29,092 bases of DNA from Proteobacteria bacterium UBA981 (GTDB lineage Bacteria > Pseudomonadota > Gammaproteobacteria > Ga0077536): the NCBI GenBank assembly GCA_002292285.1, contig DBBP01000018.1:1-29092 (forward strand), in the 5' to 3' direction. This document shows positions 17,524 through 24,295 of the stretch, piece after piece. The notes under the pieces are model-generated. The model saw nothing but the letters and a program-made list of their open reading frames with translations, was not told where the DNA came from and searched no databases. Made by a program: the position numbers and the translations under genes. Positions within the stretch are counted from its first letter, which is position 1; every line of letters starts with the position of its first letter.

Positions 17524-17686
17524 AGATGCCGGTAGGGTGATCTCAGTGACGGTAATGTTCGTGCGACGCGCTGCATGCACGTTCAGTGGGGTGTCAGCTG
17601 GCTATGCCAGGGCGCCCGCCAACTACTGTGCAAAACACGCCGGCGTTTTCTCGCGCCAGGAGAGGAGGGAAGGTAAAAATGTTTTC

Positions 17687-17971
17687 CTAACCCGGTCCTG
17701 TGCGCTCATGCGGAACCGGATCGTGGCCACTGCCGCCCCACGGGTGGCAGCGCAAAATTCTTTTTGTCGCTAACCAACTGCCGTACCACGCGCCGTAGCG
17801 CTGCAAAGCTTCCAGGGCGTAAGCAGAACAGCTCGGCAAGTACCGGCAACGCGGTCCGAGCAGGGGTGAGATAAGAAAACGGTAGAGGTAGACCAGGCCG
17901 ATTAGCGGTGCGGCCAACAGGTGACCGGCGGAACGCTTAGGAGGCTTGGGCGTGGTTGTCGGGTGACTCAT
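17687..17971 (-). CDS. yidD: Membrane protein insertion efficiency factor YidD
   Basis: The core LYRFLISPLLGPRCRYLPSCSAYALEAL, followed by LRCHPWGGSGHDPVP, is the YidD signature, including conserved Cys residues. YidD is a small protein at the inner face of the membrane with an amphipathic N-terminal helix that assists YidC-dependent insertion. ATG 17971 gives 94 residues, slightly long for the family because of a Pro/Lys-rich start. This start lies inside the upstream zinc-finger gene, giving a 35-base overlap; a TTG near the LLAAP segment would avoid it. A longer in-frame extension to 18112 is an artefact of that overlapping gene. The usual neighbours rpmH, rnpA and yidC are absent, so the gene has been relocated from its common context. 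Confidence 0.9.
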   Translation of the reverse strand: MSHPTTTPKPPKRSAGHLLAAPLIGLVYLYRFLISPLLGPRCRYLPSCSAYALEALQRYGAWYGSWLATKRILRCHPWGGSGHDPVPHERTGPG

Positions 17972-18140
17972 AGTCCGATTTCGCGAAGCGCTGGCCGCAG
18001 TAATAACAGTCGACCCATTTCCGCCCGTCGAACTGGAGATAGATTTCCGGATGGCCCAGGCCGTCGCCGTCGCCGCCAGCGCAGCTGGCTTCGTGGCTGT
18101 TGTCGTCGACAATCTTTATTTCTCTTGCTTGGCTGCTCAC
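17937..18140 (-). CDS. CHCC zinc-finger domain protein (zf-CHCC)
   Basis: Starting at GTG 18140, the 67-residue product carries Cys20, His30, Cys45 and Cys48 in the arrangement C-x9-H-x14-C-x2-C, with GHPEIYLQFD and VDCYYCGQRF typical of the zf-CHCC family. The family is homologous to the C-terminal part of the complex I subunit NDUFS6, and the free-standing bacterial proteins are of uncertain function. GTG is favoured over upstream in-frame ATG 18242 because family similarity begins at SSQAREIKIVDD and AGG lies about 10 bases ahead. It is the first gene of a two-gene unit with yidD, overlapping it by 35 bases. Confidence 0.85.
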   Translation of the reverse strand: MSSQAREIKIVDDNSHEASCAGGDGDGLGHPEIYLQFDGRKWVDCYYCGQRFAKSDYESPDNHAQAS

Positions 18141-18373
18141 GTTGAATAGACCTGTATGTCGTGCTGAGTCGCGCACTTCGCGACGATTGGGCATTCTACA
18201 GCATCGCAGTGACGTGCTTGAAGCGTGCGGACGCGCTGCCACGACGTGGGCCAGCAGCGAGCAGAGTCCGGCACGACGGTGGTCCGCTTCGTGCGTAAAA
18301 TGGGAACCGCAGCGTAGCCACAGTCAGGCTCAACGCCGCGGCATAGTGTCACCCGAACGGACAGGAGCGAGAC

Positions 18374-18754
18374 GTGAGCGCCATTCTATTTTCGACAGAA
18401 CACAGCTGGATTAAGCAACTGGATGACGGTACTGCGCTGGTCGGCATTTCCGATTACGCACAGGAACAGCTCGGCGACATCGTGTTTGTCGAAGCGCCAG
18501 AGGTGGGGCGTGATTTCGTCGTCGACGAGGAAGTGGGCACCATCGAGTCGGTGAAAACGAACGGTGAGTTGTGCGCTCCTGCAACAGGTAGCGTGCTTGA
18601 GATCAACCGGGCCGTAATCGACGCGCCGGAACTCATCAACGAATCCGCACTCGACGACGGCTGGATATTTCGCATGCGCGTGGACGACCCGGATGCTCTG
18701 CAAGAATTGATGGGCGAAGACGACTACGCCGATTTTATTGACGGTCTTGAATAA
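18374..18754 (+). CDS. gcvH: Glycine cleavage system H protein (lipoyl carrier)
   Basis: The 126-residue protein contains the H-protein core: HSWIKQLDDGTALVGISDYAQ, LGDIVFVEAPEVG, and the lipoylation site with Lys61 in ESVKTNGEL, then the GWIFRMRV strand. H protein shuttles the aminomethyl group between the P, T and L proteins and in many bacteria also helps deliver lipoyl groups. It starts at GTG with AGGAG 6 bases upstream. gcvT and gcvP are missing from the neighbourhood, although an E3 (the L component) lies 1.9 kb downstream. Usual H proteins have ESVKAAS; the TNGEL variant suggests a slightly divergent or second copy. Its last 20 bases overlap the convergent C13 peptidase gene. Confidence 0.92.
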   Translation: MSAILFSTEHSWIKQLDDGTALVGISDYAQEQLGDIVFVEAPEVGRDFVVDEEVGTIESVKTNGELCAPATGSVLEINRAVIDAPELINESALDDGWIFRMRVDDPDALQELMGEDDYADFIDGLE

Positions 18755-20045
18755 CTGAATTCGCTAACCAGCGTTGCAGGTGCGCCGCGATGTGTTCACC
18801 GAGCGCCATTTGCGGTAGTGACGCGACCTTATCTTCATCGCCTTCGCGCGCCTCAATAACGGCCTTGGCGAGCACGAACGCCGCCACCAGATCACGCGTT
18901 TGCAGCAAGGCCTCGGCAAAAAACGCCTGGCCAAAATAGGTCCATTCGTTTTCATGCCGGCAACCGAAGGACGCCCGATCCGCTGCGGCCGCCGTGATCA
19001 CCAGCGTGTTGGGTGAACGTAAGCGTTCGATGAAGCTGCCGGAGTAGCACGCTGAGATCACCACCACGCGCCACAGGATACGAGCGTCATCAAGCGCTCT
19101 GCGAATTTCGTGGGCGGCCAGATCATTGGGCCCGATGGCCTCGAATTCGGCGGCGAGTGTACCGCCCTGTGAACCGTGCGAGGTGAGGAACACGAACACG
19201 ATGTCGTTGTCGCGATCGATGCGCTCCCCGAGCCCGCGCAAAGTGTGGCGCAAATTAGGCAGGTTGGCGAGCGGCAGCTGAGTCAGTGTCTGGCGGTTAT
19301 TCAGCAGACTCAACGAGCGGCCCTGCAGGCCGAGCTGTTGCTCGACAATGTGCTGCGCGCCCAACGTCTCGCGCATGAAAACATCTTGTGCGGCGAACGG
19401 CCCTAGTCCAACGAAATACATGTCGATGCTTCGCGGTCGCTCGGCTGACAAATCGTCAAGTTGTTGTTCGACGAGAGCTGGCTGACGATAGTAAATCGAT
19501 TCGATATCGAGCCGGTGTTGCGGTTCTTGTGCGACGTAAAAAATTTCCGAGCTTGGCATTTTTGTCACTATGCCGAGCAGTACCGCGCAATAGAGCAGGC
19601 TCGCGGCAAACGCTTGCAATCGGCGGCGCTCCGGGCTGAGGCGACATAGGCGATAAAAAGTCACCGTGAGCCACAACATCACGGCATGCGACAGCAAGCT
19701 TCGTTGCGCTTCGCTCGTTGTTATTGCCAGAGTGTCGGCGACAAGCACGCTGGAACTGGCTAGGAGCATCACTGGCGCCGCCGCGTAGGTCAGTAGCGTG
19801 ACTGCGACGGGGGCGTGCTGGAGTCCGGTGTATCGCCAGCACAGCAGGACCACCGCGCCGAGCCACAGGTACACCTGCGCCGCAAACGTCGTGAGTCCCC
19901 AAATCCAGAAAGTGGATTGCGCGCCCGCGGCAAGCTTCGCGCTCACGACAACCGTCACCCATAACGCGAGCTGGGCGAACGCTAATTGCGCAAACGAGGT
20001 TACCTGCGGCAACGCCGGCGCAGCTGCGGGGCTGGCCAGTCGCAT
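18735..20045 (-). CDS. Membrane-anchored C13 (legumain/GPI8-like) cysteine peptidase
   Basis: The N-terminal part has about four to five hydrophobic helices; the C-terminal part is a caspase-fold C13 domain. Numbered on the longest open frame, which starts at 20225, the catalytic His350 lies in VFLTSHGSQGG and nucleophile Cys393 in VVISACYSGSFIE, both preceded by the expected hydrophobic strands. C13 members include legumain and the GPI transamidase subunit GPI8; bacterial membrane-bound versions are poorly characterised. The start is uncertain: ATG 20045 is given, TTG 20057 would restore a family-like helix, and the open frame to 20225 crosses a terminator structure and is unlikely to be translated throughout. 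The gene overlaps gcvH tail to tail. Confidence 0.85.
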   Translation of the reverse strand: MRLASPAAAPALPQVTSFAQLAFAQLALWVTVVVSAKLAAGAQSTFWIWGLTTFAAQVYLWLGAVVLLCWRYTGLQHAPVAVTLLTYAAAPVMLLASSSVLVADTLAITTSEAQRSLLSHAVMLWLTVTFYRLCRLSPERRRLQAFAASLLYCAVLLGIVTKMPSSEIFYVAQEPQHRLDIESIYYRQPALVEQQLDDLSAERPRSIDMYFVGLGPFAAQDVFMRETLGAQHIVEQQLGLQGRSLSLLNNRQTLTQLPLANLPNLRHTLRGLGERIDRDNDIVFVFLTSHGSQGGTLAAEFEAIGPNDLAAHEIRRALDDARILWRVVVISACYSGSFIERLRSPNTLVITAAAADRASFGCRHENEWTYFGQAFFAEALLQTRDLVAAFVLAKAVIEAREGDEDKVASLPQMALGEHIAAHLQRWLANSVIQDRQ

Positions 20046-20138
20046 GGCTGCGATCAAGTGTTCGACGACGCTATCGATAAAGCGCGCGGGGGCTGCGTTG
20101 GAATGGCTCGTTTGCAGCAAGAGGGTCAGGCTCGGGTT

Positions 20139-20173
20139 AAAAAAAACGGCTCGCGGGTTCGCCACCCGAAGCC
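20139..20173 (-). terminator. Minus-strand intrinsic terminator in the C13 peptidase leader
   Basis: On the minus strand, AGCC-type outer pairs (20170-20173 with 20148-20151) and CGGGT/ACCCG inner pairs (20164-20168 with 20154-20158) form a stem followed directly by eight T (20139-20146). No gene lies upstream on that strand, so it would end a short leader transcript. Confidence 0.65.
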
Positions 20174-20262
20174 TAACCAAAAAGCGCCGGCAGGGCAGCA
20201 ACAGTGCGCGGCATTGGGGCAGCAATCTCCCCGCCTCGGGGAGCGGCAGGTCGCGCGCACTG
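20174..20262 (-). ncRNA. Candidate structured leader or small RNA upstream of the C13 peptidase
   Basis: Perfect 9-bp arms CAGTGCGCG (20254-20262, read on minus) and CGCGCACTG (20202-20210) enclose a hairpin CTCCCC/GGGGAG (20238-20243 with 20227-20232, 5-base loop). The terminator follows at 20139-20173. This arrangement resembles an attenuator, riboswitch-like leader or terminated small RNA. It does not match a known RNA family that I can recall. Confidence 0.5.
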
Positions 20263-20323
20263 CAGGCACCGCCGAATTGTGAAATGATCAGCGCTCTTCA
20301 TCCTGTCGAGTTACCGACGCACC

Positions 20324-20617
20324 ATGCTCACCGCTGCGACGAAACGTAAATTGCGCCAAACGGCGCACCATCTCAAACCTGTGGTGCTGGTCGGCCAGCA
20401 TGGCGTCACAGCGCCGGTCATCGCTGAGATCGAGCGTGCCCTGACCGACCACGAACTGATCAAGGTTCGTTTTCGTGGCCTGGAACGCGATGAGCGCAAC
20501 GACGAAATTATGCGTATGGCAGCAGAACTGTCTGCCGAGGTTGTCTCGACTATCGGCGGAACGGCGGTACTGTATCGACTCAGTCCGGTTCTCGAAGCTA
20601 AGCGGAGAAAGTCATGA
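20324..20617 (+). CDS. yhbY: Ribosome assembly RNA-binding protein YhbY (CRM domain)
   Basis: The 97-residue protein is a single CRS1/YhbY (CRM) domain. LKPVVLVGQHGVTAPVIAEIERAL holds the conserved GxxG-like loop region and HELIKVRFRGLERDER the following RNA-binding strand. YhbY associates with pre-50S ribosomal particles and assists assembly in the cytoplasm. Its stop overlaps the next start (ATGA at 20614-20617), so it is co-translated with the dihydrolipoyl dehydrogenase. In many gammaproteobacteria yhbY sits beside rlmE and ftsH instead, and those are not here. It is transcribed divergently from the C13 peptidase. Confidence 0.93.
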   Translation: MLTAATKRKLRQTAHHLKPVVLVGQHGVTAPVIAEIERALTDHELIKVRFRGLERDERNDEIMRMAAELSAEVVSTIGGTAVLYRLSPVLEAKRRKS

Positions 20618-22020
20618 AAGTTGATGTTGTGGTTGTGGGGTCCGGACCTGGGGGTTACTCCGCAGCGTTTCGCGCGGCCGATCTGGGCCAGCAGGTGGCG
20701 TTGGTGGAACGCGACGCGAACCTCGGTGGCGTATGTCTGAACGTCGGCTGTATCCCATCGAAGGCGCTACTCCATGCGGCCAAGGTCATCAGCGATACAC
20801 GCGAAATGGCAGCTCATGGCATTACGTTCGGCGCACCGCAAATCGATTTGGACGGCTTGCGCGGCTGGAAAGAGAAGGTCGTCGGTCAACTCACGAAAGG
20901 GTTGGTTGGCCTTGCCGGGCAGCGCAAAGTCGAAGTTGTCCATGGTGTGGCAGCGTTTACCGGCGCGAATACGCTTGAGGTGAGTGGCGCAGACGGTAAG
21001 ACCGTGATCGAATTCACTAACGCCATTATCGCCGCCGGTTCAGAGCCAGTGCGCCTGCCTGGTTTGCCCTATGACGACCCGCGTGTGATCGACTCAACTG
21101 GCGCACTCGCGCTGACCGACATCCCGCAACGGATGCTGGTAGTCGGTGGCGGCATTATCGGCCTCGAGATGGCAACCGTTTACATGGAGCTTGGCACCCG
21201 GGTCAGCGTCGTCGAGTTGACTCCGGATCTGATGCTCGGCGCCGACAGAGATATCGTGAAGCCGCTCGAGAAACGTTTGAAAAAAGGTCTCGAGGCAATT
21301 TACACCAAGACCAAGCTCACCCAGGTCGAGGTGACGGAGGACGCGTTGATTGCGCACTTCGAAGGCGGTAAGGCGCCCGCAACGGCCGCCTACGATCGCG
21401 TTCTGGTGGCCGTGGGGCGAACGCCAAACGGCAAACAGGTCGCGGCCGAGAAAGCCGGTGTGGCAGTCGATGAGCGCGGCTTTATCCAGGTCGATACACA
21501 AATGCGTAGCAATGTTCCGCATATTTTTGCGATTGGCGACATCGTTGGCCAACCCATGCTGGCGCACAAGGCAGTGCACGAAGGCAAAGTTGCGGCCGAG
21601 GTGATCGCGGGGCACAAAGTCGCTTTTGATGCGCGCGTGATCCCGTCTGTCGCCTATACCGATCCGGAAGTCGCCTGGGTCGGACTCACCGAAACCCAGG
21701 CGAAAGCTGATGGGACGCCATACGGCAAGGGCGCGTTTCCGTGGGCCGCCAGTGGGCGGTCGCTATCACTGGGGCGCAACGAAGGCATCACCAAACTGCT
21801 GTTCAACGAGGATGACGGGCGCATTATCGGTGCCGGAATCGTCGGCCCCAATGCCGGGGATCTGATTGCGGAAGTAGCGCTTGCCATTGAAATGGGCTGC
21901 GACGCTGAGGATATTGCCCTCACGATTCATCCCCACCCTACGCTGTCGGAAACTGTCGCGATGGGCGCGGAGGTATTCAGCGGCACGATCACCGACTTGT
22001 ACATGCCGAAACGCCGCTAG
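20614..22020 (+). CDS. lpdA: Dihydrolipoyl dehydrogenase (E3)
   Basis: This 468-residue flavoenzyme has the FAD motif GSGPGG (9-14), the redox-active disulfide in GGVCLNVGCIPSK (Cys41, Cys46), an NAD-binding motif GGGIIGLE near 190 and the C-terminal catalytic pair His441-Glu446 in HPHPTLSE. It reoxidises dihydrolipoyl groups on E2 or H protein using NAD+, and serves pyruvate and 2-oxoglutarate dehydrogenases and glycine cleavage. Full length, nothing missing. No E1 or E2 genes are adjacent, so it supplies complexes encoded elsewhere. Overlap with yhbY indicates translational coupling. Confidence 0.96.
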   Translation: MKVDVVVVGSGPGGYSAAFRAADLGQQVALVERDANLGGVCLNVGCIPSKALLHAAKVISDTREMAAHGITFGAPQIDLDGLRGWKEKVVGQLTKGLVGLAGQRKVEVVHGVAAFTGANTLEVSGADGKTVIEFTNAIIAAGSEPVRLPGLPYDDPRVIDSTGALALTDIPQRMLVVGGGIIGLEMATVYMELGTRVSVVELTPDLMLGADRDIVKPLEKRLKKGLEAIYTKTKLTQVEVTEDALIAHFEGGKAPATAAYDRVLVAVGRTPNGKQVAAEKAGVAVDERGFIQVDTQMRSNVPHIFAIGDIVGQPMLAHKAVHEGKVAAEVIAGHKVAFDARVIPSVAYTDPEVAWVGLTETQAKADGTPYGKGAFPWAASGRSLSLGRNEGITKLLFNEDDGRIIGAGIVGPNAGDLIAEVALAIEMGCDAEDIALTIHPHPTLSETVAMGAEVFSGTITDLYMPKRR

Positions 22021-22156
22021 CTGAGCTGACCGGCGCCGTTGACAGAACGACGCGGCATTACCGGGTGGGGCAGGAAGGCGTTGTAACGGCGTCGGATGGG
22101 AGCCAGAGTCGCTGTACTTCAAGCGCGCTTATACGGCGTTTGATAGCGCCCCTGGC

Positions 22157-22185
22157 TTGACACAACAGGCCGCGATTTCTATAGT
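22157..22185 (+). promoter_or_regulatory. Sigma-70-type promoter of the PHA synthase gene
   Basis: A consensus -35 TTGACA (22157-22162), a 17-base spacer and TATAGT (22180-22185) predict a start site near 22191-22193. This is the strongest promoter I can see in the window. Confidence 0.75.
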
Positions 22186-22189
22186 CGAT

Positions 22190-22218
22190 ACATCAATGTT
22201 GCGTCGCAACATTGATGT
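22190..22218. promoter_or_regulatory. 29-bp perfect palindrome at the predicted phaC transcription start
   Basis: Arms ACATCAATGTTGCG and CGCAACATTGATGT flank one base. The element begins 5 bases after the -10 box and covers the expected +1, a classical repressor position. It could also form a 5' stem-loop in the mRNA. Its TTGCG-T-CGCAA core loosely recalls TGC-rich sites of PhaR-type regulators; this is only a suggestion, as no regulator gene is nearby. Confidence 0.7.
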
Positions 22219-22281
22219 CCCGGGCCGCGCAGTCCAGCTGGATTGTCGATGCCTTTCAACATCCCTGACGGGAGATCCAGC

Positions 22282-24069
22282 ATGCCGCCCAAATCACCAT
22301 CGCAAGAGTTGCCAAGCCCGCTCGACGTGGCCGAAGCCATGAGCAAAATGGGCGCGCAACTGCAAAGTTTACTCGCGCAGTTTTCGGCTGCCGCCAGCGA
22401 CCAGGATCAACAGAATTTTGACCCCCTTGGAGTACTCCCGGCGTTCAGCGCATTCAGCGCGGATCTGTTGCGCAATCCCGCTCAAGTGCTCGACGCACAG
22501 GCGCAGGCGTGGCAGACCTATCTCGAAATCTGGACTAACAGCGCGCAGCGGCTCTGGGGGTTAGAAGCTGAACCCGCGGCTGCGTCTGAGCCCGGCGATC
22601 GGCGCTTTAACGCGGAGGACTGGGCACACAATCCACTCTTCGATTTTTTGCGCCAGACTTACCTCGCCAACGGTCAGTTGTTGCGCAATATGGTTGCCGA
22701 CAGCGACAGCCTCGATGACAAAACGGCCGCTAAAGTGGCGTTCTATATGGACCAGTTCATCGACGCGATGGCACCGACAAATTTTATCCTGACCAACCCG
22801 GAAGTTTTGCACGCGACTGTTTCAAGCGGCGGCCAGAATCTGGTCGATGGATTAAAGAATTTTCTGGAAGACATTGATCCTGACACCGGCACCTTACGCA
22901 TGCGCATGGTCGACAAAAGCGCTTTCGAGCTCGGCAAGAATGTGGCCATGTCGCCCGGCAGTGTGGTGTATCAGAATGAATTGATGCAGCTCATTCAGTA
23001 TGCGCCGGCGACCGAGGAAGTTTGTCAGCGCCCGTTGTTAATCGTGCCGCCGTGGATCAACAAATTCTACATTCTCGATCTGCAACCGAAGAATTCATTT
23101 ATCAAGGCCGCTGTCGAACAAGGAGAGACCGTATTTTTGATCTCCTGGGTCAATCCGGATGAATCACTGGCGGATATGGATTTCTCTGATTACATGCGGC
23201 TCGGTCCGCTCGCGGCCCTGAGTGCGATTGAACAGGCAACCGGTGAAGCATCGTGTAATGCGATTGGTTATTGCCTTGGCGGTACCTTACTCGCCGCAAC
23301 TCTGGCAGTGATGAAAGAACGCGACGATCAGCGCATTCATGCGGCGACGTTTTTCACCGCGATGATCGATTTTTCTGAGCCCGGGGACCTCGGCGTTTTT
23401 ATCGATGAGGAACAATTGTCCGGCATAGAGGCAACGATGGCCGAGCGCGGCTACCTCGACGGTGCGGAGATGGCCTCGACGTTCAATATGCTGCGCGCCA
23501 ATGATTTGATTTGGTCATTTGTGGTCAACAATTATTTGCTTGGGCGCAAACCGATGGCTTTTGACTTGTTGTTCTGGAACGCCGATTCGACGCGTATGCC
23601 CGCCCGCATGCACAGTACTTATTTGCGCGAAATGTATTTGCACAACAAGTTATGTCGGCCGGGCGGTATGACCATTGAAGGCACTGCAATCGATCTCGCA
23701 CAGGTGGATATTCCGATTTGTTTTGTGTCGGCCCACGATGATCACATTGCACCCTGGAAATCGACTTTTCAGGGCGCCTTGTTGTTCCCCGGAGATGTGA
23801 CTTTCATTCTCGGCCAGGCCGGACACATCGCCGGCATCATTAATCCGCCGGGGCCGCGCCAGTATGGCCATTACACAGGCCCCGCGCCGAGCGGTCACAA
23901 TGCGGACAGCTGGCTGGTTGAGGCCACCCATCATGAAACTTCCTGGTGGCCCACCTGGAGCACGTGGGTGGCGACCCACGGGGGCGACAAAGTGCCTGCT
24001 CGCGAGCCAGGCAGCGGCGGCCTTGCCGCGATCGAAGCGGCCCCTGGAAGTTACGTCGTCGCCGGCTGA
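22282..24069 (+). CDS. phaC: Class I polyhydroxyalkanoate synthase
   Basis: The 595-residue protein matches class I PhaC in length and layout: a variable N-terminal domain (about 1-185), then an alpha/beta-hydrolase catalytic domain. The lipase-like box GYCLGG holds nucleophile Cys331, DDHIAPW holds Asp487, and GQAGHIAGIINPP holds His515; the Asp-His distance of 28 equals that in the Cupriavidus enzyme. It polymerises 3-hydroxyacyl-CoA into intracellular granules. ATG 22282 is preferred because GGGAGA lies 6 bases upstream; ATG 22249 would add 11 residues without such a site. phaA, phaB, phasin and phaR genes are absent here. It has its own promoter and an operator-like palindrome. Confidence 0.95.
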   Translation: MPPKSPSQELPSPLDVAEAMSKMGAQLQSLLAQFSAAASDQDQQNFDPLGVLPAFSAFSADLLRNPAQVLDAQAQAWQTYLEIWTNSAQRLWGLEAEPAAASEPGDRRFNAEDWAHNPLFDFLRQTYLANGQLLRNMVADSDSLDDKTAAKVAFYMDQFIDAMAPTNFILTNPEVLHATVSSGGQNLVDGLKNFLEDIDPDTGTLRMRMVDKSAFELGKNVAMSPGSVVYQNELMQLIQYAPATEEVCQRPLLIVPPWINKFYILDLQPKNSFIKAAVEQGETVFLISWVNPDESLADMDFSDYMRLGPLAALSAIEQATGEASCNAIGYCLGGTLLAATLAVMKERDDQRIHAATFFTAMIDFSEPGDLGVFIDEEQLSGIEATMAERGYLDGAEMASTFNMLRANDLIWSFVVNNYLLGRKPMAFDLLFWNADSTRMPARMHSTYLREMYLHNKLCRPGGMTIEGTAIDLAQVDIPICFVSAHDDHIAPWKSTFQGALLFPGDVTFILGQAGHIAGIINPPGPRQYGHYTGPAPSGHNADSWLVEATHHETSWWPTWSTWVATHGGDKVPAREPGSGGLAAIEAAPGSYVVAG

Positions 24070-24084
24070 ATCGACCGCGCACGT

Positions 24085-24101
24085 GAATCCCGCGGGGATT
24101 C
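24085..24101. other. Hairpin after the PHA synthase gene
   Basis: GAATCCC and GGGATTC (7 bp, GCG loop) lie 15 bases after the phaC stop codon. There is no T-run, so a termination role is only possible. Confidence 0.35.
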
Positions 24102-24295
24102 CAGGCGACGAATACTCGCTGTACGCCGCGCCGCAGCGCACGCGCACCAGCACCGCCCCAACCATTGCTCCGCCACGCGATTGCGTGTGAAATGGTTCCT
24201 CCCGACGCACGCTTTGTGGGTTTATCTGCCCGCAAGCCCCGTCGATATGGTCGTACCTGATCTGATGAACAAGCACACACGCCTCGCCCCAACCG

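Noticed and set aside
17972..18112. N-terminal extension of YidD
   Set aside because: The added residues are an out-of-frame reading of the CHCC zinc-finger gene and do not resemble YidD.
20046..20225. Full 496-residue version of the C13 peptidase
   Set aside because: The extra N-terminus crosses an intrinsic terminator and structured leader and has no usable ribosome binding site.
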